This document shows, piece after piece, positions 1 to 7,198 of a stretch of DNA of 64,000 nucleotides; the stretch's first letter is position 1, and every line of letters starts with the position of its first letter. Under the pieces are notes generated by a model. The model was not told where the DNA came from. It worked only from the letters and a program-made list of their open reading frames with translations, and ran no database searches. This DNA comes from Herminiimonas arsenitoxidans. GTDB taxonomy: Bacteria; Pseudomonadota; Gammaproteobacteria; Burkholderiales; Burkholderiaceae_D. The position numbers and the translations under genes were made by a program. The stretch lies in the NCBI RefSeq assembly GCF_900130075.1, contig NZ_LT671418.1, positions 2,852,001 through 2,916,000 on the forward strand, read 5' to 3'.

Positions 1-465
1 GACACGGCAGTCATCCGCGGCACTGTACGTTGCTTTTCCGCGAGTACCCAGCGTCGTATTCATGATCTGTTGACAGAGATTAGCAGCGGCATTGCGCAAT
101 CCAACGGTGCAAGCGCAACGGTGTCTTACCGTTATGCCTATCCGGCGACGATTAACTCTCATAACGAAACCGATATCGCTATTCGCGCTGCGAGCGCGGT
201 GGTTGGAAAAGATAAAGTCGAGTGGGATTGTGTGCCGTCGATGGCGTCGGAAGACTTTTCCTTTATGCTCAACAGCAAGCCAGGTGCCTATATATGGATG
301 GGTGTCGATCGCGACGAAACGATCCCTTTGCACAATCCGCATTATGATTTCAATGACGATACTATCGAGCTCGGGGCGTCGTTCTGGATCGAACTGGTAC
401 GCGATGTGATGGGCACGAGTGCCACGACCGCTGATGCAAGCGTAACAGCTGCAGTTGCCGCGTAA
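1..465 (+). CDS. M20-family amidohydrolase, C-terminal part (cut by window start)
   Basis: The reading frame is open from base 1, so only the last 154 residues are visible. Family knowledge: M20 metallo-amidohydrolases (hippurate hydrolase, N-acyl-amino-acid hydrolase) cleave the acyl group from N-acylated amino acids with a two-metal centre. Seen: the SEDFS motif near visible residue 83 and the closing LHNPHYDFND block, which carries the last metal-ligand His, both typical of the C-terminal part of the catalytic domain. The stop codon is 25 bases before sdaA, so the two may be co-transcribed. The Ala/Thr-rich tail after the last motif is unremarkable. The exact substrate cannot be told from this fragment. 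Confidence 0.85.
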   Translation, partial: DTAVIRGTVRCFSASTQRRIHDLLTEISSGIAQSNGASATVSYRYAYPATINSHNETDIAIRAASAVVGKDKVEWDCVPSMASEDFSFMLNSKPGAYIWMGVDRDETIPLHNPHYDFNDDTIELGASFWIELVRDVMGTSATTADASVTAAVAA

Positions 466-490
466 TTACCTCACCTGAGAAGGAAACAGC

Positions 491-1870
491 ATGGCAATCA
501 GTGTATTCGAACTGTTTAAGATAGGCATAGGTCCCTCCAGCTCTCATACGGTAGGGCCGATGCGGGCTGCTGCCACCTTCGCCAACGGTTTGAAAGAAAA
601 CGGCCTACTGGATTCCACATACAGTATTAAGGCAGAGTTGTTTGGCTCACTGGGTGCGACCGGAAAAGGTCATGGTAGTGACAAGGCGGTGCTGCTCGGG
701 CTGCTGGGCGAAGCTCCCGATCTGGTCGATATCGACACGATTGAGGCCAAGCTTGCCCAGATCCGCAGCAGCGCCAGTATCAAGCTGCTGGGGGAGCGAG
801 AAGTCGCTTTCATTGAAAAGGAACACTTGCTGTTTTACCGGCGGCGTATATTGCCGTATCACACCAACGGCATGTGTTTCACTGCCTACGATGCGAATCA
901 GGCTGAGCTTGTCAGCAAAGTGTATTACTCGATCGGTGGCGGCTTTGTAGTCAATGAAAATGCTGCCGCAGAAGACCGTCTCGTACCAGACAGCACGAAT
1001 CAGCCCTATCAATTTAATAGCGGCGCAGACCTGTTGAGGCTGTGCGCAGCCAACAACATCTCGATCAGCCAATTGATGATGGAGAACGAAAAAGTTTGGC
1101 GTTCCGAAGAAGAGATTCGCAGCGGCCTGCTAAAAATCTGGCATGTGATGCAGGACTGTGTCACGCGCGGTTGCGAGCAGGAAGGTACCTTGCCTGGGCC
1201 TATGCAAGTTCGACGTCGTGCAGCTGCTTTGCATCAGAGGTTGCTGACGCAGTCGGAAGGTGGTGTGAGTGATCCACTGACTACTCTCGATTGGGTCAAT
1301 CTATACGCACTGGCGGTAAATGAAGAAAACGCCACGGGCGGCCGTGTCGTCACCGCGCCGACCAATGGCGCGGCCGGCATTATTCCAGCGGTGCTGCACT
1401 ACTACCATCGTTTTGTGCCGGGTGCGAACGACGATGGCATCGTACGTTTTTTGCTGACTGCAGCAGCGATCGGCATACTGTACAAAGAGAACGCTTCGAT
1501 CTCCGGGGCGGAAGTCGGGTGCCAGGGAGAAGTTGGAGTGGCATGCTCTATGGCTGCAGGAGGCTTGGCTGAAGTAATGGGCGGCACGCCGGAGCATGTT
1601 GAAAACGCAGCTGAAATCGGCATGGAACATAACCTCGGTCTGACCTGCGATCCGATTGGAGGATTGGTACAGGTGCCCTGTATCGAGCGTAACGCAATGG
1701 GGTCGGTCAAAGCCATCAATGCAGTGCGCATGTCCTTGCACGGTGACGGACGGCATTTTGTGTCGCTTGATAATGTGATTAAAACCATGCGCGAGACCGG
1801 CGCAGACATGAAAACGAAGTACAAGGAAACATCACGCGGCGGCCTTGCAGTCAATGTGATCGAATGCTGA
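491..1870 (+). CDS. sdaA: L-serine dehydratase (L-serine ammonia-lyase), single-chain iron-sulfur type
   Basis: Converts L-serine to pyruvate and ammonia in the cytoplasm, using a 4Fe-4S cluster instead of PLP. At 459 residues it has the usual length of the fused alpha/beta bacterial form. Seen: N-terminal [12 protein letters not shown] motif (beta domain), and Cys344, Cys386 and Cys397 in the contexts GCQGEVG, TCDPIGG and PCIERN, the pattern of the three cluster ligands in the family. The ATG follows a good AAGGAA ribosome site. A strong hairpin terminator follows at 1943. The preceding amidohydrolase would feed amino acids into catabolism, which fits a shared transcript but does not prove it. 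Confidence 0.95.
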   Translation: MAISVFELFKIGIGPSSSHTVGPMRAAATFANGLKENGLLDSTYSIKAELFGSLGATGKGHGSDKAVLLGLLGEAPDLVDIDTIEAKLAQIRSSASIKLLGEREVAFIEKEHLLFYRRRILPYHTNGMCFTAYDANQAELVSKVYYSIGGGFVVNENAAAEDRLVPDSTNQPYQFNSGADLLRLCAANNISISQLMMENEKVWRSEEEIRSGLLKIWHVMQDCVTRGCEQEGTLPGPMQVRRRAAALHQRLLTQSEGGVSDPLTTLDWVNLYALAVNEENATGGRVVTAPTNGAAGIIPAVLHYYHRFVPGANDDGIVRFLLTAAAIGILYKENASISGAEVGCQGEVGVACSMAAGGLAEVMGGTPEHVENAAEIGMEHNLGLTCDPIGGLVQVPCIERNAMGSVKAINAVRMSLHGDGRHFVSLDNVIKTMRETGADMKTKYKETSRGGLAVNVIEC

Positions 1871-1942
1871 AGGAGTTTTTCGAAAAGCCGCTCATGTGAA
1901 ACTACCGTTTTAATATCTGCCTGCACTGTATGTATCAATAAG

Positions 1943-1978
1943 AATGCGAAGCTCTCTCTGAGGCTTCGCATTTTTTGT
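1943..1978 (+). terminator. Rho-independent terminator after sdaA
   Basis: Ten-base stem AATGCGAAGC / GCTTCGCATT (1943-1952 with 1963-1972) with a 10-base loop, followed by a T-rich run. It lies 72 bases after the sdaA stop and ends that transcript. Confidence 0.85.
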
Positions 1979-2228
1979 TTGGGCTATCAAAAATTATCTT
2001 CCGGCTTGCGGTTCATCATGAGTCGCCTGCATGAGTCTTGGGCTTGGCTTATCGCAAAGAGCAATTCGTGTCTTTCAAATACTGATTTCGACAATGAGTT
2101 GTTCGTTGTTGAACAAGATCGCATCACTCTTCTCTCCTAGTATCGCTAAATCAAACCAGTGGCTGACATGCTGGTTTGTTTAGTCGTGTGTTCAAACACG
2201 TAGAGATAAAAATATCGGAGGAGAGACA
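1979..2228. other. Intergenic stretch before the porin gene
   Basis: No credible coding frame or RNA was seen between the sdaA terminator and the porin start. The last bases hold a strong GGAGGAGA ribosome site for the porin. The porin promoter must lie here, but no convincing -35/-10 pair was recognised. Confidence 0.5.
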
Positions 2229-3449
2229 ATGAAGGAAGTTGCGCGATTTACTTTAAAGAAAGAGTGTTCCATCAGGTTGGTAAAGCATGCTGCCATAGGT
2301 GGCGTACTAGGCTTGGCCGCATCGGTATTTTCTATGAGTGCCTTTGCACAGACCTCTGTGCAGGTAAGCGGCATGCTCGATGTCTATGCCGGGGCTACCA
2401 AGAATAGTGGTGATGCGCGGAGCACATCGGGCGTGAACAGCAGCGGCATGGAAACCTCATGGTGGGGTGTCAAGGGAACGGAAGAGTTGGGTGGTGGCTT
2501 GCGGGCGCATTTTGCGTTGACCGGTTTCTTGCGACCTGATGTTGGCGCTCTGGGACGTTTCAATTCTGACTCAGCGTTCGCGCGGGATGCCAACGTGGGG
2601 CTTTCCGGTTCATTTGGGCGCGTGTCTCTGGGACGAGATGTGGCGCCGAACTTCATTCCTACATTGAGCTTCAGCCCGTTCGGAGGTTCATTCGCATTCT
2701 CGCCACTGGAACTGCATACACAGACGCCTTCAGGTCGCTATCGTGGTCAGGCCTGGTCGCCAACCGTGTCCGGCGATACGGGTTGGAGCAATCAGATCAT
2801 GTATGTCACGCCGAAACTCGGCGGATTTACTACCAGCCTGTTCTTTCAATTTGGCGAGCAGGCAGGAAATGCGAGCAAGAACAACTACGGCGCGAATACC
2901 ATGTATGAGAGTGGGCCGCTTTCTTTCGGTGCCTACTTTCAATCTGTAAAGGTCAATAACCCACTCGATCCAGTTACCAATGGTGCTTCCCAGGTTTTCA
3001 CGTTTACTCCGTACAACCAGGTGACCGGCGCGACTTATACGTTGTCTGCGTCCAAGAATGACACCTGGTTTGTCGGTGGCGCTTATGACCTGCAATTCAT
3101 GAAGCTCTTTGGCACACTGAACTATGGGACGAGCCGCTTGATTGGGGCGGCGGACGACAGCCAATATGATCTGAAATCGAATACGGTGCAATTGGGTACC
3201 AGCGTGCCTGTGGGTAAAGGTTCTGTTTTGTTCTCTTGGGCTCGCACCAATGTGAAGGCCGATGGCAACTTCAGTGCCGTATTGGGCAGCTCGGGTGTAA
3301 AGTCGTCGATCATTCGTAATACGGCCTCGCTGGGGTATGACTACTTTTTCTCCAAACGTACCGATGTGTATAGCGTGGTCAGTTACGACAAGCTGACAGA
3401 GCAATCCAGTGGAATCAGTTTTGGCGTGGGCATACGTCAGCGCTTCTAA
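2229..3449 (+). CDS. Gram-negative trimeric porin (outer membrane)
   Basis: General diffusion porin of the betaproteobacterial 16-strand family, which lets small hydrophilic solutes cross the outer membrane. Seen: a long signal peptide (positive start, hydrophobic stretch, ASVFSMSAFA cleavage region, mature start near residue 41 at QTSVQ), then SSVTLYG-like opening QVSGMLDVYAG, repeated amphipathic strands rich in Gly and aromatic residues, a SLGRDV segment and a C-terminal GIRQRF ending in Phe, the signal recognised by the BAM complex. The 406-residue length is normal. The signal peptide is longer than usual; a start at a later in-frame codon is possible, but the GGAGGAGA site supports the ATG used. 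Stand-alone gene between two hairpins. Confidence 0.9.
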   Translation: MKEVARFTLKKECSIRLVKHAAIGGVLGLAASVFSMSAFAQTSVQVSGMLDVYAGATKNSGDARSTSGVNSSGMETSWWGVKGTEELGGGLRAHFALTGFLRPDVGALGRFNSDSAFARDANVGLSGSFGRVSLGRDVAPNFIPTLSFSPFGGSFAFSPLELHTQTPSGRYRGQAWSPTVSGDTGWSNQIMYVTPKLGGFTTSLFFQFGEQAGNASKNNYGANTMYESGPLSFGAYFQSVKVNNPLDPVTNGASQVFTFTPYNQVTGATYTLSASKNDTWFVGGAYDLQFMKLFGTLNYGTSRLIGAADDSQYDLKSNTVQLGTSVPVGKGSVLFSWARTNVKADGNFSAVLGSSGVKSSIIRNTASLGYDYFFSKRTDVYSVVSYDKLTEQSSGISFGVGIRQRF

Positions 3450-3453
3450 GGTA

Positions 3454-3489
3454 TTCATCAGGGCGGTTCACATATGCTGCCCTGATGAA
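3454..3489 (+). terminator. Hairpin after the porin gene
   Basis: Perfect 11-base inverted repeat TTCATCAGGGC / GCCCTGATGAA (3454-3464 with 3479-3489) just after the porin stop. No T-run follows, so it may stabilise the mRNA end or act with Rho instead of being an intrinsic terminator. Confidence 0.6.
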
Positions 3490-3678
3490 GCAATGTCTAG
3501 CTTCAGTATTCCTGTAAACATTTGACGGTGCGCGTTACTGAAATCTGCGCGCGCTGTTGCCTATGTTGTTTGATTGTCTTCGCTCTACAGCATTTTGCAT
3601 CGGCATCAACTGAATTCCCGTAAAATCTCACCTAACGACACTTGGTGACGATTGCTTGCTTGTTGCAAAGACTTCTAA

Positions 3679-3700
3679 GGAGCCTAGTGGCTCCGTTTTT
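3679..3700 (+). terminator. Rho-independent terminator in the gap between porin and MFS genes
   Basis: Compact stem GGAGCC-TAGT-GGCTCC followed by GTTTTT. It stands 230 bases after the porin stop, beyond the first hairpin, with no reading frame in between. It is either a second porin terminator or the end of an unannotated small RNA. The rest of the 3450-3846 gap shows no gene. Confidence 0.65.
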
Positions 3701-3846
3701 CATTGCGGAACGATTATTGCGTGTAGGCAAATCATTCTTGCCTAAGTTTTTCTACCATTCGCTCTGATCGCTAGCGTATCAACGCTGATGCGCTGCTTCA
3801 AGAGATCATGGCTTGCATGATACTGTTTCCTGAATAAGATCAATCA

Positions 3847-5043
3847 ATGAATACACCTTTCCTGAAAAATGCGCTGGTGCTGGGTTTGCTGTCCGCCATC
3901 GGTCCGTTCGCCATTGATATGTATTTGCCGGCTTTGCCGTCGATAGGGCAAACCTTGGGTGCGTCCACGAGTGGCGTGCAGGCAAGTCTGATGGCATTTT
4001 TCATTTCGCTAGGCATAGGCCAGATCATCTATGGTCCGATTTCGGACATGATGGGGCGCAAGTTGCCGCTTTATTTTGGTCTGATACTTTTTGCTGTTTG
4101 CAGTGTGGGTTGTGCGCTGGCACCGGACATTCAAACCTTGATCGTTTTGCGCTTCCTGCAAGGATTGGGTGCGAGCGCAGGCATGGTGATTCCGCGCGCG
4201 GTGGTGCGTGATTTACACACAGGTCATGATGCCGCACGATTAATGTCGCTGTTGATGCTGGTGTTTAGCGTGTCGCCTATTCTTGCGCCGCTCGCCGGTA
4301 GCTTTTTGATTGAATGGGCGGGTTGGCGCAGTGTGTTTTGGGCTGTAACGGTGGCAGCTGTGATGGCCTTGGTATTGCTCGCGACCAGTCAAGAAGAGAC
4401 GCGTCCACCCGAGCAGCGTGTAGATAGCAGTGTGCGCAGCGCGCTTCAGGGTTATGGCTTGCTACTGCGCGATCGCCACTTTTTGGGTTTGGTATTCATC
4501 GGTGCTTTTGGTATTTCCAGTTTCTTTGCTTATCTGGCCAATTCATCGTTTGTGCTGATTGATCACTATGGCCTGACACCACGGCAATACAGTATTGCCT
4601 TTGCTGCCAATGCGGCGGCCTTTATCGGGGTGTCGCAATTTACCGGACGCTTAAGTGCGCGTTTTGGCTTGGTGCCGGTAGTAAAGGTTGCCGTAGTGGG
4701 TTATGCGTTGGTGATGAGTTTGCTGCTTGCAATCAATCTGATAGGCATAGATCGTTTGGATGTGATGTTAGTGATGTTATTTGTCGGTTATGGCTTCCTT
4801 GGTTTGGTGGTGCCAACGACATCGGTGCTTGCATTGGAGGAGCACGGTGCCATCGCAGGTACGGCTTCGGCATTGATGGGGACGCTGCAATTCGTGACGG
4901 GTGCTTTGGTGATGGCCTTCGTGGGCTTATTTGTAGACGGTAGCGCAAGGCCTATGGTGGTGGGTATTGCAGTTTGCTCACTGGTGGCCTTGGCAATGTC
5001 GTGGATAACCTTGAGTAAGGCGAGATTGCACGGCAATAAATAA
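3847..5043 (+). CDS. Bcr/CflA-family multidrug efflux transporter (MFS)
   Basis: Inner-membrane proton-driven exporter of the DHA1 subgroup, 398 residues with about 12 membrane segments. Seen: the opening FAIDMYLPALPSIG, which is characteristic of Bcr/CflA proteins; the MFS motif A region GPISDMMGRKLPL between segments 2 and 3; and the motif C-like GSFLIEWAGWRSVFW. Known members export bicyclomycin, chloramphenicol or other drugs, and some export sulfonamides or cysteine; the substrate here cannot be predicted. The gene stands alone with 397 and 146 bases of non-coding DNA on its two sides. No local regulator is adjacent. Confidence 0.9.
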   Translation: MNTPFLKNALVLGLLSAIGPFAIDMYLPALPSIGQTLGASTSGVQASLMAFFISLGIGQIIYGPISDMMGRKLPLYFGLILFAVCSVGCALAPDIQTLIVLRFLQGLGASAGMVIPRAVVRDLHTGHDAARLMSLLMLVFSVSPILAPLAGSFLIEWAGWRSVFWAVTVAAVMALVLLATSQEETRPPEQRVDSSVRSALQGYGLLLRDRHFLGLVFIGAFGISSFFAYLANSSFVLIDHYGLTPRQYSIAFAANAAAFIGVSQFTGRLSARFGLVPVVKVAVVGYALVMSLLLAINLIGIDRLDVMLVMLFVGYGFLGLVVPTTSVLALEEHGAIAGTASALMGTLQFVTGALVMAFVGLFVDGSARPMVVGIAVCSLVALAMSWITLSKARLHGNK

Positions 5044-5189
5044 GGGCTCGCATGTTTGTTACCGCACAGATTAAATCAGGCATGTCGATGCAAAATTGCC
5101 ATGAGCTAGTAATGCGTGCATGATTCTTTATCCGCTATCCAAACAAGACGCTTCAGTCTTCCCATAAGAACAATTTAAAAAGAGAACTC

Positions 5190-6602
5190 TTGATGGTAAT
5201 ATCCTTATTTCAACGCAGCAAAGTCACTCGAAAAATCGCACTGTCGATTTTTGCATTCTCTACTGCCGTGACTGCACATGCGCAGACGGCGTCCAGTCCT
5301 TTCAGTGATTTGATTACAGAGCCTGGTGGTGCCGGACTGGGCGCTGTCATGCGCATGGAAAAATCTCCTTATATCGGTGGTGGTGTGCGGCGCGATTTGC
5401 TGCCGCTCTATCTATATGAGGGCGAACATGTTTCCGTGCAGGCGAATCGCATCGGTATCAAATACGTTCCGGATGCAGAACAGCGCTTTGACGTTTTCTT
5501 TCGCCGGCGTCTGGAAGGATTTCCTGAAGATGGAAAAATTCCTGTCTTGAGCGGGATGACGGCACGTAGCACCGGTGTTGATCTGGGATTTACTTATCGT
5601 TATCAACAACCGTGGGGGACGCTCTATGCGTCGCTTTTGCATGATGTCAGTGGCACTTCGAATGGTAATGAGCTTGAGCTTGAATATGCCTATGATTGGC
5701 GTTCGGGTCGATTGACCTTGCGTCCTAGCGTGGGTATCTCCATGCGCGACTCCAAGCTCAATAACTATTACTACGGCGTGCTATCGAGTGAAGCGACTGC
5801 AAGCCGACCTGCTTATAGGTCGGGGGCAGGCACCAATGTTTCGCTGAATTTGTATAGCTCTTACGATGTGACGGAACGCTGGCGCTTGTTGGCAGGTGTA
5901 TCGCTGACATCCTTGAGTAGCGATATAAAAGATAGCCCAATTGTGCGCAAAGGCCTGCAACCATCGTTCTTCATCGGTGCTGCTTACGATTTTGGTAGTT
6001 ACAAGAAATTGTGGGCAGATGAAAAAACGCCGACGTATGTGCGCGTTCTGTATGGCCGAGCCGGCGCTGATAGCTGTCACTTGGCGAAAATCCTGACTTT
6101 CAAATGTGCCGACTTGGATAAGACGAATCCAACCAGCATCATGGGTGTGCACATCGGTAAACCGTTTATCGAGAAGCTCAACGGTTGGCCGCTTGATTTT
6201 GTCGGTTATGCCGGTGTGGTGTATCACGACGATAGAAACTTGCAGGCTAACGGCGTGCAGGTCGATCTGTTCATGAAGGCCTATTACTACGGCTTGCCGT
6301 GGAACGATAGAGTCAAGACACGTCTCGGTTTTGGATTGGGGGCTTCATTCGCCAATCGTGTGCCGTACACCGAAGCGAGTAGTCAGGCCGCGCGTGATCG
6401 ACCTACCTCGCGCTTGTTGAATTATCTGGACCCGACGATAGACGTGAGTCTGGGTGATTTGATCGGCTCGCGAGCATTGAAGGATGCATATGTTGGTGTC
6501 GGTGTGTCGCACCGTTCAGGCATCTTCGGTTCGTCTCGCCTGCTTGGCAGCGTGAATGGTGGCTCGAACTACCTCTACACTTATTTTGAAATGAAAATCT
6601 AA
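5190..6602 (+). CDS. Outer-membrane protein with MipA/OmpV-like N-half and PagL-like C-half
   Basis: A 470-residue beta-barrel-type protein with a signal peptide ending near residue 31 (AVTAHAQT). Residues about 45-270 resemble the MipA/OmpV family: GAGLGAVMRMEKSPYIGG, a YEGEHVSVQANRIG segment and repeated aromatic strands. After a link with two Cys (SCHLAKILTFKC) comes a second barrel-like domain, about 305-470. Its end, SHRSG (His441, Ser443) then NGG..YLYTYFE, resembles the active-site strand of PagL lipid A 3-O-deacylases (HxS). The position of the PagL catalytic Glu appears to be Asn here, so activity is uncertain. MipA alone is usually about 250 residues, so the length supports a two-domain reading. 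The PagL link is my inference. Confidence 0.6.
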   Translation: MMVISLFQRSKVTRKIALSIFAFSTAVTAHAQTASSPFSDLITEPGGAGLGAVMRMEKSPYIGGGVRRDLLPLYLYEGEHVSVQANRIGIKYVPDAEQRFDVFFRRRLEGFPEDGKIPVLSGMTARSTGVDLGFTYRYQQPWGTLYASLLHDVSGTSNGNELELEYAYDWRSGRLTLRPSVGISMRDSKLNNYYYGVLSSEATASRPAYRSGAGTNVSLNLYSSYDVTERWRLLAGVSLTSLSSDIKDSPIVRKGLQPSFFIGAAYDFGSYKKLWADEKTPTYVRVLYGRAGADSCHLAKILTFKCADLDKTNPTSIMGVHIGKPFIEKLNGWPLDFVGYAGVVYHDDRNLQANGVQVDLFMKAYYYGLPWNDRVKTRLGFGLGASFANRVPYTEASSQAARDRPTSRLLNYLDPTIDVSLGDLIGSRALKDAYVGVGVSHRSGIFGSSRLLGSVNGGSNYLYTYFEMKI

Positions 6603-6607
6603 TCACT

Positions 6608-6644
6608 GAGTCCGTCACATGATGTTTGTGTGGCGGACTTTTGT
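6608..6644 (+). terminator. Probable terminator after the MipA/PagL-like gene
   Basis: Imperfect hairpin AGTCCGTCACA with TGTGTGGCGGACT followed by TTTGTTTT, starting six bases after the stop codon. Confidence 0.65.
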
Positions 6645-6984
6645 TTTGCCGTCTTGAGAACAGAGTTGATCGACTGAGTTTCAATGCACTTAGGTGTGCG
6701 TCTATGTGAGTCTCGATACTCATTCCTGTCTTATCACACAGCGTTTTCTCCCTCTTCAAACACCGTCTTCGCTCCATCCTTCTTCTACTAGTACGTAGTG
6801 TGTCATTGCCGTGATTTCTGCAGCGTGTGTTGCGGGAAACCTAGTGTGATGTGCGTCAACACGTAATGCATAACCGTCAGATTTTTGAACTAAACGACTA
6901 CAAAAGATAAGTAGCCAGTCATAGATGACTGTTCTCTTCCAAAGAAAGTTCAAGAAGCCATAAATCTTGAAATACAGAACATTT

Positions 6985-7019
6985 TGTTCCGAACGTTACG
7001 TTACAAGTAACACGGAACA
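6985..7019. promoter_or_regulatory. Nested inverted repeat, candidate activator (UAS) site
   Basis: Outer arms TGTTCCG (6985-6991) and CGGAACA (7013-7019) enclose GTTAC (6995-6999 and again 7000-7004) and GTAAC (7007-7011). The site lies about 115-145 bases upstream of the sigma-54 promoter at 7132, the usual place for an enhancer-binding protein. The binding protein is unknown; the sigma-54 activator at 23469 is the obvious local candidate. Confidence 0.55.
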
Positions 7020-7131
7020 CGCTATTCAAGACCGTAAGAATAGCGATGACATTCCTTTAATTTTCAATTCAAGTATTTGATTTTTAAGTGGTTTTTAAAA
7101 AACAAAAAAAATGTAAAACGCCTTTTTCCGA

Positions 7132-7147
7132 TTGGCATGCAATTTGC
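7132..7147 (+). promoter_or_regulatory. Sigma-54 (RpoN) promoter, -24/-12 type
   Basis: TTGGCATGCAATTTGC matches the sigma-54 consensus TTGGCACGNNNNTTGC at every fixed position but one, with the required 12-base step from GG to GC. Transcription would start near 7159, about 40 bases before the lipoprotein start codon. An inverted repeat sits upstream at 6985. The rest of the 6603-7198 gap is AT-rich and shows no gene. Confidence 0.8.
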
Positions 7148-7198
7148 CACTTGGAAAGTACGGGTCTTCATATTTGAATTAAAACGAGGGGAACGAGG

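Noticed and set aside
2160..2180. Sigma-54 promoter before the porin (TGGCTGACATGC)
   Set aside because: GG to GC spacing is 9 bases, so it is not a -24/-12 element.
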